Shown piece after piece: positions 60,901 through 64,000 of a DNA stretch of 64,000 nt (position 1 is its first letter; each line of letters starts with the position of its first letter). Source of the stretch: Branchipolynoe longqiensis (lineage: Eukaryota > Annelida > Polychaeta > Phyllodocida > Polynoidae); NCBI GenBank assembly GCA_030323885.1, contig CM059193.1, positions 58,176,042 to 58,240,041 of the forward strand, given 5' to 3'. The translations under genes were made by a program, and so were the position numbers. The notes beneath the pieces were generated by a model, which did no database searches, was not told where the DNA came from, and worked only from the letters and a program-made list of their open reading frames with translations.

Positions 60901-61661
60901 AGTGCTGCTGGCTTTTGCAAGTTACCAGCGGCACTCTCTCGGGGAGAAAATAGAGGTTTCACACTGGCAAGAACATGTCAAGACAGGCGCAAAACTATTT
61001 GTCCCTGCAGTGGCTGGTCGGGAGATGTTGGGAGTTCCATACATCAACCGCCCTTAATGCTGCCACAGTGACATGGTTTTCTGTTTAGGGTTTGCTCCCT
61101 TAGCCTTTGGTTCTGTCAAGAACCTGTACCACAAGGCAGTGGTTTACAACTCTGCAGGGCAGGGGCGTTAAACTCCCTGAGGTATTGCTATAGTTGCAAT
61201 ACCTGCATAAATTGTGTAAATACCTATATACCTGTAACATTTACGGTCGGAACGCCAGTGCTACGGCACTGACAAACATTACACAGTAAAACCTCTCTAA
61301 ATCGACCGACCATGGGACCGACTTTAAGTGGTCCATTTAGGGAGGTGCTCGGTTTAGGGAGTTAGAATATCCTCACCATTGTTGGGACCCAAATAAAGAA
61401 ATCGATATCGGGGAGTGGTCGATATGGGGAGGTGATCGGCTAGAGAGGTTTTACTGTATATGAATAAAAAATTCATTTAGCAAAAAAAAAAGTAATTGGA
61501 AAGTGAAATAAGGCAAACACAACCTGCTGCAGTGAAGCCCCTGGGACAGAAGCCTCCGCCGGTAACTGGTGGTTTGGGCGTCTTCACACCGGTGTCGCCT
61601 TTAATCCGCTTGCAGATGAATCCATTGGACGACGCGTCACAATGGCTCTCAAACCACTCAA
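24328..61661 (-). CDS. mannose-receptor-like C-type lectin transmembrane protein (14 3'-most exons)
   Basis: Fourteen exons join without a stop: 61661-61524, 59182-59051, 57619-57471, 53915-53819, 51448-51303, 49627-49532, 47337-47250, 45259-45170, 41565-41435, 39975-39840, 37431-37225, 36769-36491, 34423-34244, 24536-24328. All borders are AG/GT, and every junction agrees in phase; domain boundaries are phase 1. The product has the end of one CTLD, four more CTLDs, a transmembrane helix and a 40-residue tail. Repeated CTLDs on a type I membrane protein with an endocytic tail is the plan of the mannose receptor/PLA2R/DEC-205 family, recycling scavenger receptors for glycans or proteins. The EPN motif is kept only in the last two CTLDs. 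The 5' exons lie beyond 64000, so the number of CTLDs and any ricin-B or FN2 domain is unknown. Confidence 0.9.
24604..24906 (-). repeat. SINE S2, inverted copy in the last receptor intron
   Basis: Ends with TTCGAATTCCCGACCTTCCG and CTCTACTGATTCGGCCAC, the inverse of the tRNA-like head; body motifs TTATATCCTGGCAATATCT, CGACTTGTGACAGTGCACAC. Confidence 0.75.
25927..26503. mobile_element. MITE with AGCCGTGTTCACACGGG inverted ends
   Basis: Left end AGCCGTGTTCACACGGG, right end CCCGTGTGAACACGGCT. Interior carries repeated AATCGATTYR/AATCATATGAATCG motifs. Related copies at 33785-34107 (with ATA duplication) and 37813-38385 (TAA on both sides). A 3-bp duplication suggests a PIF/Harbinger-type origin (inference). 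Confidence 0.7.
26541..27122. mobile_element. M390 MITE carrying a ~240-bp LINE-tail-like insert
   Basis: Standard M390 ends (AAGTTGCATGGTCCGATGG / CATCGGACTATGCAGCTTTA). Between about 26795 and 27030 is unrelated DNA ending AATAAAGAATTGAATTGAATTGAA, a tandem tail typical of CR1/RTE-like LINE 3' ends. Confidence 0.6.
27386..27660. repeat. two (TA)n microsatellites flanking a short unique segment
   Basis: (TA)n at 27386-27452 and 27563-27650 with a (CA)n run at 27545-27563. The segment between (GTACTGCCTCCTTCATGTG ... GGCGCTCCCCTGTACACC) recurs inverted at 31308-31376. Other (TA)n tracts: 28400-28425 and 57825-57940. Confidence 0.85.
27694..28180. mobile_element. MITE with GTTTAACCAA repeats
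   Basis: Left CCCCGTCAAACCAAGCTCGG, right AGTTTGGTTTAACGGGG with TACTGTA beyond, inverted. Internal copies of GGTTAATCCAAA on both strands. Ends resemble mariner-derived MITEs of the CAGTAAAACC type seen at 61284 (inference). Confidence 0.55.
28590..28895. other. spacer, no recognised feature
   Basis: A 66-codon plus-strand ORF (28663-28863) has no recognisable motif and no supporting splice context. Nothing else seen. Confidence 0.3.
28895..29400 (-). repeat. three inverted R190 units
   Basis: CAAAACGTTAGTTTCATTCA, CTAACCTTATCAATTTAATA and GTTTCTAGGTGGTGTGGTTT recur at about 28900, 28985/29010 and 29220, the inverse of the unit at 6420-6830. Confidence 0.65.
29618..29977. mobile_element. 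TIR element with ~60-bp near-perfect inverted ends
   Basis: Left CCGGTGTGGCGGTTTCAGAT ... TTCTGCGCATGCG; right is its complement. Interior 29700-29912 is unique and non-coding. Confidence 0.75.
29974..31304. mobile_element. second TIR element abutting the first, with an internal 235-bp duplication
   Basis: Left CCGGTGTGGTGGTTTCAGCG ... CTTCTGCGCATGCG at 29974; inverse at 31237-31304. Inside, 30330-30563 and 30621-30854 are nearly identical direct repeats (TTTGTTTACACTCGGCGATT ... CAGCCAATCACAGCG). It shares its CCGG terminus with the neighbouring element at 29974-29977. Confidence 0.7.
31500..32470. mobile_element. M390 MITE copies in the last receptor intron
   Basis: One full copy at 31880-32224 in inverted orientation to 23333-23670 and a partial one at 32245-32460. 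A C-rich run lies at 31670-31697. Confidence 0.6.
32471..32785 (-). repeat. SINE S2, inverted copy
   Basis: CTCCTGGCAATATCTAAGTT, CGACTTGTGACTGCGCACTC, ATCCCACTCAGTCACATTAT and a decayed tRNA-like head near 32730-32785. Confidence 0.75.
32874..33117. mobile_element. MITE with GGGGCGTAGCTAG inverted ends inside an M390 copy
   Basis: Left CAGGGGCGTAGCTAGACC, right CCTAGCTACGCCCCTG. A sister copy starts at 60595 (AGCAGGGGCGTAGCTAGACC). It splits the M390 element at 32820-33515. A (CT)n run lies at 33008-33030. Confidence 0.65.
33600..34230 (-). repeat. tRNA(Leu/Ser)-like SINE (family S3) interrupted by a MITE
   Basis: 33600-33784 plus 34108-34230 equal the uninterrupted copy at 45847-46165. 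The tRNA-like head is on the minus strand (TCTGTGGCGGAGTGGTTAGA, a long variable arm GACTTTTTTCTAGGTCAGAC, then GCGGTTCGATTCCCCG). The interrupting MITE is 33785-34107 with ATA on each side. The SINE head ends 14 bp from the receptor donor at 34243. Confidence 0.75.
33785..34107. mobile_element. AGCCGTGTTCACAC MITE inside SINE S3
   Basis: 323 bp, ends AGCCGTGTTCACACGGGC and GCCCGTGTGAACACGGCT. ATA at 33782-33784 and 34108-34110; the intact SINE at 45847-46165 reads AGTTATACACAG across this point, confirming a 3-bp duplication. Confidence 0.75.
34244..34423 (-). CDS. receptor exon: C-terminal half of CTLD 'E' with EPN motif
   Basis: 180 bp, phase 1 in and out. [20 protein letters not shown] followed by N (mannose-type EPN), NLKWADTDC at the WND position, [11 protein letters not shown] at the end. 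Membrane-proximal CTLD; a potentially Ca-binding domain like D. Confidence 0.9.
34561..34870 (-). repeat. SINE S2, inverted copy
   Basis: TTGGAGTTTTACGTCCTGGC, CGACTTGTGATGAGTGCACT, and GTTTCGAATCCCAC at the tRNA-like side. Located 140 bp from the receptor exon acceptor at 34424. Confidence 0.75.
35085..36310. repeat. ~99-bp minisatellite with a palindrome in each unit, ~12 units
   Basis: TTTGTGAGGATATGGAAC recurs about every 99 bp from 35088 to 36270. Each unit contains TGTGTTCCATATCTCACA, a short spacer, and its complement TGTGAGATATGGAACACA, so the array is a series of potential hairpins. It fills most of the receptor intron between 36490 and 34424. Because 99 is a multiple of three, long ORFs run through it on both strands. 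Confidence 0.9.
36491..36769 (-). CDS. receptor exon: N-terminal half of CTLD 'E'
   Basis: 279 bp, phase 1 in and out. Linker [11 protein letters not shown], then [47 protein letters not shown] and [12 protein letters not shown]. Contains a possible N-glycosylation site (NGT). The next intron carries the 99-bp minisatellite. Confidence 0.9.
37225..37431 (-). CDS. receptor exon: CTLD 'D', sugar-binding half
   Basis: 207 bp, phase 1 in and out. [20 protein letters not shown] followed by N gives the mannose-type EPN motif, with GYWMDKSC at the WND position and [13 protein letters not shown] closing the fold. This domain is a good candidate for Ca-dependent mannose/fucose/GlcNAc binding. Confidence 0.9.
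37437..37700 (+). pseudogene. LINE reverse-transcriptase C-terminal fragment (CR1/Jockey-like)
   Basis: [20 protein letters not shown] then [16 protein letters not shown], the characteristic C-terminus of CR1/L2-type LINE ORF2 (usually R.-FFS.RV...WN.LP..VV.A.S...F..RLD). It is followed by a 3' tail seen also at 41090-41275. It begins six bases from the receptor acceptor for exon 37225-37431. Confidence 0.6.
37813..38385. mobile_element. MITE with AGCCCCGTTCACAC inverted ends, TAA duplication
   Basis: Left AGCCCCGTTCACACTGGGC, right TGTGTGAACGGGGCT, flanked by TAA on both sides. Interior AATCGATT/TAGTTCGCYT motifs as in the 25927 and 33785 copies. Confidence 0.65.
38896..39257. mobile_element. 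M390 MITE copy
   Basis: TTTCATAGTCCGATGGTTTTG at the left, TCATCGGACTAATCAGCTT at the right; standard interior order. Confidence 0.65.
39339..39818. mobile_element. GGTGTTGCGG-family TIR element next to a receptor donor
   Basis: CCGGTGTTGCGGTTTCCCAG at left and its inverse ending ATCACCGG at right; two inverted R190 units inside. It ends 21 bp from the donor of exon 39840-39975. Confidence 0.7.
39840..39975 (-). CDS. receptor exon: CTLD 'D', core segment
   Basis: 136 bp, phase 0 in, phase 1 out. [20 protein letters not shown], then [12 protein letters not shown]. Donor GTGAGT at 39839, only 21 bp from a TIR element ending at 39818. Confidence 0.88.
39990..40930. other. intron stretch with a possible long-TIR element
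   Basis: GGGTCGTTTCATGGTAAATGGGG at 40036 and ACCCCATTTACCATGAAAAGACTC near 40890 are inverted, suggesting a ~880-bp TIR element. No transposase recognised; short ORFs only. Confidence 0.4.
41085..41280 (+). repeat. LINE 3'-end fragment
   Basis: [24 protein letters not shown] reading and the same 3' tail (CATAATGAGCTGGCATTAAA ... GATCTGTAAGTTAA) as 37437-37700. Confidence 0.55.
41435..41565 (-). CDS. receptor exon: linker and N-terminal part of CTLD 'D'
   Basis: 131 bp, phase 1 in, phase 0 out. PAITTPKAH linker, then [20 protein letters not shown] and SWLTAIAQ. Acceptor tgttgcag ends 41566; donor GTCAGT at 41434. Confidence 0.85.
41612..42290 (-). repeat. mollusc-type SINE (family S4) with 14-bp target duplication and an internal insert
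   Basis: AGTTTTGTGAGGTA flanks it at 41598-41611 and 42291-42304. The minus-strand head GACGTAGCTCAGACCGTTGA is a tRNA A-box region; the body (GGCTATTGGATGTAAAACAT, GGAAACCCGCTGCCGCCAC, ACAGACAGGACAGCACATAC) matches a second, partial copy at 61665-61910. I recall this body from SINEs of many molluscs; that is from memory, not a search. An insert of about 336 bp (41672-42007) interrupts it. Confidence 0.75.
41672..42007 (+). mobile_element. solo-LTR-like insert inside SINE S4
   Basis: Contains TGTGG at 41687 and CCACA ending 41981 as short inverted ends, a TATA-like CTATTTAAGG at 41832, GAAATAAATT at 41957 as a polyadenylation signal, and TGG directly after the right end as expected at a primer-binding site. 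The 61665-61910 copy reads straight through (ATTGGCTATTGG), so this is a secondary insertion. Confidence 0.45.
42612..43354 (-). repeat. SINE S2, inverted copy split by a Mutator-like MITE
   Basis: CGTCCTGGCAACATC at 42616 through the tRNA-like head ending CTACCGATTCGGCCACCATG at 43352, interrupted at 42685-43096. Confidence 0.75.
42685..43096. mobile_element. Mutator-like MITE copy 1 (9-bp duplication AGTGCTGCC)
   Basis: 412 bp. Ends TAGATAAAAGATTCACCC and GGGTGAATCCTTTATCTA. AGTGCTGCC at 42676-42684 and 43097-43105; other S2 copies show a single AGTGCTGCC here. Confidence 0.82.
43470..43880. repeat. degenerate relative of the Mutator-like MITE
   Basis: GTGGCTGCCATCTTGTCTTT, CTCCCATTTCACCAACTCTG and TTCACCCCTAGTGTCGGCAGGGGTGAAT match motifs of 51506-51913, but the ends are not conserved. 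Confidence 0.45.
43999..45110. mobile_element. M390 MITE with another M390 copy nested inside
   Basis: The outer element (AAAGCTGCATAGTCTGATG) is split at ATTTATT|AAGCATTTG by a second complete copy at 44100-44453. Further M390 sequence continues to 45110, with a partial duplication around 44660-44770 and an unrelated segment at 44780-45060 (ORF without known motif). Confidence 0.55.
45170..45259 (-). CDS. receptor exon: CTLD 'C', C-terminal part
   Basis: 90 bp, phase 1 in and out. [17 protein letters not shown] then [10 protein letters not shown] supplies the closing disulfide cysteines; WND is replaced by WED. Too short for a simple ORF scan, but the junction phases and cysteine spacing fit. 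Confidence 0.85.
45317..45648 (-). repeat. SINE S2, inverted copy
   Basis: GTTTTATGTCCTGGCAACAT at left; CAAACTCCCGACCTTCTGCA and CTCTACCGATTTGGTTACCA at right. Confidence 0.8.
45847..46165 (-). repeat. intact tRNA(Leu/Ser)-like SINE (family S3)
   Basis: Minus-strand head (about 46160-46078) folds like a tRNA with a long variable arm (GGCAGAATGGTTAGAGTGTC, TAAGTCAGACTCCTAATCTG, GGCGGTTCGATTCCCCG). The body (GACGCTGTAAGTTATACACA) provides the empty-site reference for the split copy at 33600-34230. Confidence 0.8.
46450..46790. repeat. tandem ACCTTGAACATTGCTC-type segments
   Basis: ATTGACCTTGAACATTGCTC, GTTATTGACCTTGAACATTG and TGTTGACCTTGACCATTCC recur at about 46480, 46600 and 46745 and again at 47190. 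Diverged ~120-bp units; origin unclear. Confidence 0.45.
46861..47123. mobile_element. MITE with ACACACCTCCCGTTT inverted ends
   Basis: CTGGCACACACCTCCCGTTT at left, ACGGGAGGTGTGTACCGGGC at right. Sister copy at 62241-62504. Confidence 0.65.
47250..47337 (-). CDS. receptor exon: CTLD 'C', ligand-loop segment
   Basis: 88 bp, phase 0 in, phase 1 out. [23 protein letters not shown]...W..-EP pattern, but the motif is EPS, not EPN, so Ca-dependent sugar binding is unlikely. Confidence 0.87.
47440..48760. mobile_element. TIR element with CCCAGCTAAC ends containing R190 units
   Basis: TACCCAGCTAACAAA at left and TGTTAGCTGGGTATA at right are inverted; the flanks are rich in AACGTTATAA/ATAACATT. An interior segment has two R190 units (47985-48410), itself bounded by inverted GAGAGGGACAACTCCCGC-type sequence. 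Confidence 0.55.
49532..49627 (-). CDS. receptor exon: CTLD 'C', [12 protein letters not shown] segment
   Basis: 96 bp, exactly 32 codons, phase 0 on both sides. [20 protein letters not shown] followed by VWIGLRDTA, the most diagnostic CTLD core. Donor GTAAGT at 49531. Confidence 0.9.
49705..50113. mobile_element. foldback MITE built of TCCGGTAC motifs
   Basis: Ends AGTCACACCTTACCGGATTG and CAATCCGGTAAGGTGTGAC. Internally more than ten TGTCCGGTACCCATCCG-like motifs, several on the opposite strand. Confidence 0.75.
50130..50535. mobile_element. Mutator-like MITE, left-truncated copy
   Basis: AGGATTCACCCCATGC near 50126 and GGGTGAATCTTTTATCTA ending 50534; body as in 51506-51913. The left TAGATAAA terminus is missing. 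Confidence 0.65.
51303..51448 (-). CDS. receptor exon: linker and N-terminal part of CTLD 'C'
   Basis: 146 bp, phase 1 in, phase 0 out. [20 protein letters not shown] and [13 protein letters not shown] are the typical C...GW/Y...C-Y...W-x-x-A...C pattern of a CTLD start. Confidence 0.88.
51506..51913. mobile_element. Mutator-like MITE copy 2 (9-bp duplication GACCGACCC)
   Basis: 408 bp, ends TAGATACAAGATTCACCC and GGGTGAATCTTTTATCTA, flanked by GACCGACCC at 51497-51505 and 51914-51922. Confidence 0.85.
52190..52690. mobile_element. inverted relative of the 922-bp element with large hairpin
   Basis: 52190-52340 is the inverse of 22200-22470. 52497-52620 is a long inverted repeat around CAGCCAATCAGAGCTGTTCT and CAAATGGCGGCCCCCATGG. 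Ends near GGGACCAGG on both sides (52161-52172 and 52686-52694). Confidence 0.55.
52852..53570. repeat. two SINE S2 copies, head to head
   Basis: Inverted copy 52852-53175 (ending CTCTAACGATTCGGCCACC) followed by a plus copy 53266-53570 (GCGGTGGCTGAATCAGTAGA ... CCTGATATGGCCTTTGATAT). Confidence 0.8.
53819..53915 (-). CDS. receptor exon: CTLD 'B', C-terminal part
   Basis: 97 bp, phase 0 in, phase 1 out. [20 protein letters not shown] and GFICQVFK give the last two conserved cysteines; the WND position reads WAN. Only 15 intron bases separate the acceptor from a MITE terminus at 53931. Confidence 0.87.
53931..54653. mobile_element. 723-bp MITE with GGCCCGTATGCATGGAGC ends, CAG duplication
   Basis: Left GGCCCGTATGCATGGAGCGG, right GCTCCATGCATACGGGCC, with CAG at 53928-53930 and 54654-54656. 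Contains two related halves (ATTTAACAGAATTAAATACG and ATTTAACAGAATTACATACG). Non-coding. It ends 15 bp from a receptor acceptor. Confidence 0.78.
54695..54840. repeat. partial duplicate of 48740-48865 plus poly-G tract
   Basis: GTGTTAGCTGGGTATAGCGA through CACAGTTGTACAAAGC matches 48745-48840. It is followed by a G-run at 54805-54828; another G-rich tract is at 54917-54945. Confidence 0.7.
55040..55447. mobile_element. Mutator-like MITE copy 3 (9-bp duplication GGTGGAYGT)
   Basis: 408 bp, ends TAGATAAAGGATTCA and GGTGAATCTTCTATCTA, flanked by GGTGGATGT at 55031-55039 and GGTGGACGT at 55448-55456 (one mismatch). Confidence 0.82.
55630..55978. mobile_element. M390 MITE copy
   Basis: ATAGCTGCATAGTCCGATGA at left and CCATCGGACTATGCAAAT at right, standard interior. 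Confidence 0.65.
55979..56955. other. intron stretch without recognised gene
   Basis: 56085-56240 has a short duplication (TTTTCTTGAGGCAAATA at 56079 and 56181, TTTTGTTTTAAAAGA at 56149 and 56238). GAAAGACCAGTGCTTCGGC at 56831 matches 31609 and 59492, a dispersed tail-like repeat. Otherwise nothing. Confidence 0.35.
56960..57306. mobile_element. M390 MITE copy
   Basis: TTGCATTTGAGTTTCGGCC at left, CATCGGACTATGCAGCT at right; ends 165 bp from receptor exon 57471-57619. Confidence 0.6.
57471..57619 (-). CDS. receptor exon: CTLD 'B', middle part
   Basis: 149 bp, phase 1 in, phase 0 out. [20 protein letters not shown] is the WIGL-type core; NWGWEEPIF shows EPI where sugar-binding CTLDs have EPN or QPD. 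Donor GTAAGT at 57470. Confidence 0.87.
57980..58440. repeat. inverted-repeat segment flanked by GGTAACACC/GGTAGCACC motifs
   Basis: ATATATATGGATAGTGATAA near 58008 and TTATCACTATCCATATATAT near 58332 are inverted, and GCGGTGCTGAACC occurs at 57991 and 58420. A TIR-like element of ~330 bp with C- and G-rich tracts. Confidence 0.5.
58546..59036. mobile_element. GGTGTTGCGG-family TIR element next to a receptor donor
   Basis: TGTTGCGGTTTCCGAGGCAC at left, GCCTCGGAAACCGCAACACC at right, two R190 units inside. It ends 14 bp from the donor of exon 59051-59182. Confidence 0.72.
59051..59182 (-). CDS. receptor exon: CTLD 'B', N-terminal part
   Basis: 132 bp, phase 1 in and out. [20 protein letters not shown] and [20 protein letters not shown] match the first helix region of CTLDs (W-x-x-A-...-C...L-A-x-I). 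Flanked closely by repeats on both sides: a TIR element 14 bp beyond the donor and a 75-bp tandem array starting at the acceptor. Confidence 0.87.
59183..59425. repeat. ~75-bp tandem repeat, 3 units, abutting a receptor acceptor
   Basis: CAGCGCTTATGTTATCAGGGAGC recurs at about 59197, 59270 and 59343 (last partial at 59413), each followed by TTTTGTYTGTTGGG and CATCYNAGNAACMTCTAAGG from SINE S2 ends. The array starts within a few bases of the acceptor at 59183. Confidence 0.65.
59585..60022 (-). repeat. SINE S2, inverted, with internal partial duplication
   Basis: TTTGTTTGTTGGAGTTTTAC at 59581 and TTTGTTTGGGTTTTGCATCC at 59715 show two 3' ends, followed by one body and head (CCCGACCTTCCACAAGGGAA). 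Confidence 0.7.
60595..60790. mobile_element. MITE of the GGGGCGTAGCTAG family, right end missing
   Basis: AGCAGGGGCGTAGCTAGACC through GACAAAACGATGTGGAC matches 32873-33075; the right terminus is not present. Confidence 0.65.
60800..61250. other. intron stretch without recognised feature
   Basis: (CAT)n at 60814-60832 and an ORF of 75 codons (60830-61057) without known motifs. No splice support. Confidence 0.3.
61284..61456. mobile_element. mariner-type MITE with CAGTAAAACCTCTCTA ends
   Basis: Left CAGTAAAACCTCTCTAAATC, right AGAGAGGTTTTACTG, about 173 bp, next to TA. A partial relative starts at 51064 (CAGTAAAACCTCTCTAACTG). The end motif is common among Tc1/mariner-derived MITEs of invertebrates. 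Confidence 0.7.
61524..61661 (-). CDS. receptor exon: end of CTLD 'A', linker, start of CTLD 'B'
   Basis: 138 bp, phase 1 in and out. [20 protein letters not shown] is the C-terminal strand of a CTLD with two disulfide cysteines; [11 protein letters not shown] is a Pro/Gly linker; FCPRGFTAA begins the next domain. Acceptor ccttcag ends 61662; donor GTTGTG at 61523. Confidence 0.85.
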
Positions 61662-61664
61662 CTG

Positions 61665-61910
61665 AAGGAAAGTTTGTTTTATTTAACGATGCCTCCAGAG
61701 CACATTGATTTTTATCATTGGCTATTGGATGTAAAATATATGGTCATTCTGACACATTTCTTCAGAGGAAACCCGCTGCCGCCATATAGCCTACTCTTTC
61801 CGATGAGCAGTAAGGGGTCTTTTATATGCACTTTCCCACAGACAGGACAGCACATACCATAGCCTTTGATGAACCAGTTGTGGACAACTGGGTTCAAACC
61901 ACTCAACTGG
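61665..61910 (-). repeat. SINE S4, partial copy
   Basis: GTTTGTTTTATTTAACGATG, GGCTATTGGATGTAAAATAT, GGAAACCCGCTGCCGCCATA and ACAGACAGGACAGCACATAC in the order of 41612-42290, without the tRNA-like head. It begins within about 10 bp of the acceptor of exon 61524-61661. Confidence 0.72.
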
Positions 61911-61948
61911 GCACAGCCAAAGAAATAGATTACATTGGGTAGCTTTGG

Positions 61949-62224
61949 TTGGTTGGTTGTTGGAGTTTTATGTCCTGGCAACATCTAAGGTCATATCAGG
62001 ATGGATAGCTACCGACTTGTGACAGTGTGCACTCATGACGACTTTATAGTGCTGCCCACTGGGAGACCAGACGACCAGCACCATGACCTGATATCCCACT
62101 CAGTCACATTATCCTGACACTGAGCTAACCAGTCCTTGCCCTATCCTAATAATGCCACGGGTTCGAATCCCATGATCTACCAAAACAAGAGACGGACGCT
62201 CAACTCATTCGGCCATCCCGTCTG
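61949..62224 (-). repeat. SINE S2, inverted copy
   Basis: GTTGGAGTTTTATGTCCTGG through ATGCCACGGGTTCGAATCCC and ACTCATTCGGCCATCC. Confidence 0.78.
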
Positions 62225-62240
62225 GTCTTGGGTAGCTAAT

Positions 62241-62504
62241 GCTAGGTACACACCTACCGTTTACGACTCGCGCACTAAAACTCGTGACCCGACCCGACCC
62301 GCTTAAAACCGAAAACGGGCCGATTAATTTTTCGAATTGCGAATCGCAATCGTAAGGAAGCACTTTTAGCCCTAAAATTGAGTTTTAAGTCGCGAATCGC
62401 AATCGGTAGGTGTGCTAAGGGGAGTGCACACCTCACGACTTTTGGGAAATTTTAGATCGAATACGGTAGGTGGGTGCGGGAAAAACGGTAGGTGTGTACC
62501 TAGC
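62241..62504. mobile_element. MITE with TAGGTACACACCTACCGTTT ends
   Basis: Perfect inverted termini GCTAGGTACACACCTACCGT and ACGGTAGGTGTGTACCTAGC. Sister of 46861-47123. Confidence 0.78.
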
Positions 62505-63058
62505 ATAACATATTTCATTTGCAAATGAAGTACAACACCGCTTCCGGTTGTCCCATTTTCCCGCAGTAAATTACTCAAGGTTATATACAGCACATATATA
62601 TATGTGTATAGAGTATATATATGTGTATGTATATGGGTAGAGTTCAGCTGCAAAACCCCATAGACCCCAATACAAGAATTTAATTAAAATATTAAACAAA
62701 TTATTTGAAGGTAATTTTAATTCTAACTAATTTCACTTTTCTTGTGATGAAATGATATTAGAGCAAAGAACAAAAAAAATAGGAATCTAAAGAAATGAAC
62801 TTTTTGAAGGATTGATTCCAGTGTTTATCTGAAAATGTGAATTGACGTTTATGGGGTATTCAATCAATAGGATACAACTATAATAGCCCTTGGACATGTT
62901 AGCCACCCTTAATTAATAGAAATCCAGACAGTTCTTCAGATGTGGTGGATTGTAGCAATTGTCACTGGCTCCAAGATATACATAGTGCTTGACAAGTATG
63001 CATCCAGTCGGGACTTGAAACAGTTCACCGTCTTGCATATATGTATGTATGTGTGTGT
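62505..63058. other. unannotated stretch
   Basis: AT-rich with short ATATATG runs at 62590-62635 and 63040-63060. No exon recognised. Confidence 0.3.
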
Positions 63059-63060
63059 GT

Positions 63061-63324
63061 ATATGAGCCTGTCTCAAAAGGTGCTAACTCTTCGTTTTTT
63101 TGTCCATAGTAATGATTGACACAAAACAGCACAGAAACAGCTACACTGAAAACACAAGGACATTTGCTTCAAATCAAAATGTATTCTATTGGGATTATGA
63201 AACACCATGTAAAAAACAAATCAGTTTATCCTGAGCAAATACATAAGTAGATAGTGTGTTGATCGTTACTATGGACAAAGTTTTGTCCCATATTGCTTAG
63301 CACCTTTTGAGACAGTCTCATATA
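63061..63324. mobile_element. mariner-like MITE with TGAGCCTGTCTCAAAAGGTG ends
   Basis: Left TATGAGCCTGTCTCAAAAGG, right CCTTTTGAGACAGTCTCATA, plus inner inverted TTGTCCATAGTAATGAT / TCGTTACTATGGACAAA. 264 bp flanked by TA. Confidence 0.78.
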
Positions 63325-63392
63325 CAGACCCACACATACATACATATATGTACGTTACCACAAAGCAACAACGAACCACTGTGGGTAATAAT

Positions 63393-63570
63393 AGTGTAGT
63401 GGTCTGCACTGACCTCTCAGGCAAGTAACCACATAGACAGGTAGGCGTGGGGAGTGTATTGATATCAGGGAGCCTAGGTGGTGAAATGGTTAGCACACTG
63501 GCCCGGAATGCAAAGAGATGTGGGTTCGAGTCCCACTCTAGGCACAATATTTCCCATTTTCATCACCCCC
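63393..63570 (+). repeat. tRNA-derived SINE S1, tandem copy 1
   Basis: Leader AGTGGTCTGCACTGACCTCT, tRNA-like unit 63469-63545 (GGTGGTGAAATGGTTAGCAC A box; GGGTTCGAGTCCC B box), then CACAATATTTCCCATTTTCA. Confidence 0.8.
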
Positions 63571-63713
63571 ACGACACTGGTGCCGTGACCAGGATCCTGT
63601 ACAAGCTTTGTGCTGTATGGTTGTCGAACCTACCCTGTGTATGTATGTGTTAGTGCATTGTCTGTATGTATGTAATTGTAAGCATTACAAGACTTACAAT
63701 TCCAGGGGGACGA

Positions 63714-63890
63714 GTGTAGTGGTCTGCACTGACCTCTCAGGCAAGTAACCACATAGACAGGTAGGCGTGGGTAGTGTGTTGATATCAGGGAGCCTAGGTG
63801 GTGTAATGGTTAGCACACTGGCCCGGAATGCAAAGAGATGTGGGTTCGAGTCCCACTCTAGGCACAATATTTCCCATTTTCATACACCCC
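63714..63890 (+). repeat. tRNA-derived SINE S1, tandem copy 2
   Basis: Nearly identical to copy 1, 320 bp downstream; tRNA-like unit 63789-63865 with a canonical A box (GGTGGTGTAATGGTTAGCAC). Confidence 0.8.
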
Positions 63891-64000
63891 CACGACAATA
63901 TATACAAGTGGGAGCAATAATATTGTCAAAATAATATTCCAACCAAAAAGGAGCATGTGGCTCCTTCCACCCACCTATATACAAGTATATACTGTGTAAA

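Noticed and set aside
60830..61057. 75-codon plus-strand ORF
   Set aside because: Short, in a receptor intron, with no homologue motif recognised and no splice signals tied to it.
63469..63865. Functional tRNA genes
   Set aside because: Both A and B boxes exist, but the units are embedded in repeated SINE bodies and their anticodon arms do not pair convincingly.

Overview
The window is animal nuclear DNA. It has short spliced exons with GT/AG borders in long introns, dense SINEs, MITEs and a tyrosine-recombinase retrotransposon, and no operons. One SINE family (41612-42290 and 61665-61910) resembles repeats I associate with mollusc genomes, so a marine mollusc or other lophotrochozoan is my best guess. 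That placement is inference and the species is not determined.

Two host genes converge tail to tail across about 21 kb of repeats. On the left, plus strand, the last four exons of a gene I do not recognise lie at 281-2933 and end in a stop. On the right, minus strand, 14 phase-consistent exons between 61661 and 24328 encode the C-terminal part of a mannose-receptor-like type I membrane protein. They cover the end of one C-type lectin-like domain (CTLD), four further CTLDs, a transmembrane helix and a tail with an FxNPxY endocytosis motif. Only the two membrane-proximal CTLDs keep the EPN sugar-binding motif. The 5' end of this gene is beyond the right edge.

The spacer and introns are mostly transposable elements. 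The largest is a Ngaro-type (split-direct-repeat) retrotransposon on the minus strand, 18956 to 8914, with gag, reverse transcriptase, RNase H and tyrosine recombinase plus A1/B1/A2/B2 repeats. It is a decayed copy with stops and frameshifts. Two other elements sit inside it: a 1.7 kb foldback element in gag (16777-18498) and a 3.3 kb tandem pair of LTR-like units in the recombinase (10213-13516). The latter carries a 54-bp minisatellite and a 1.4 kb CCTAGG/CTGCC satellite.

The rest (19-24 kb and the receptor introns) holds several TIR/MITE families, at least four SINE families, LINE 3' fragments, a 99-bp palindromic minisatellite inside one receptor intron, and AT microsatellites. Several nested insertions can be dated relative to each other because another copy shows the uninterrupted site, and target-site duplications of 3, 4, 8, 9 and 14 bp are visible. 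The most notable signals are the nested Ngaro-like element, a Mutator-like MITE family with 9-bp duplications in three copies, and receptor exons whose splice sites lie within 4-21 bp of repeats.
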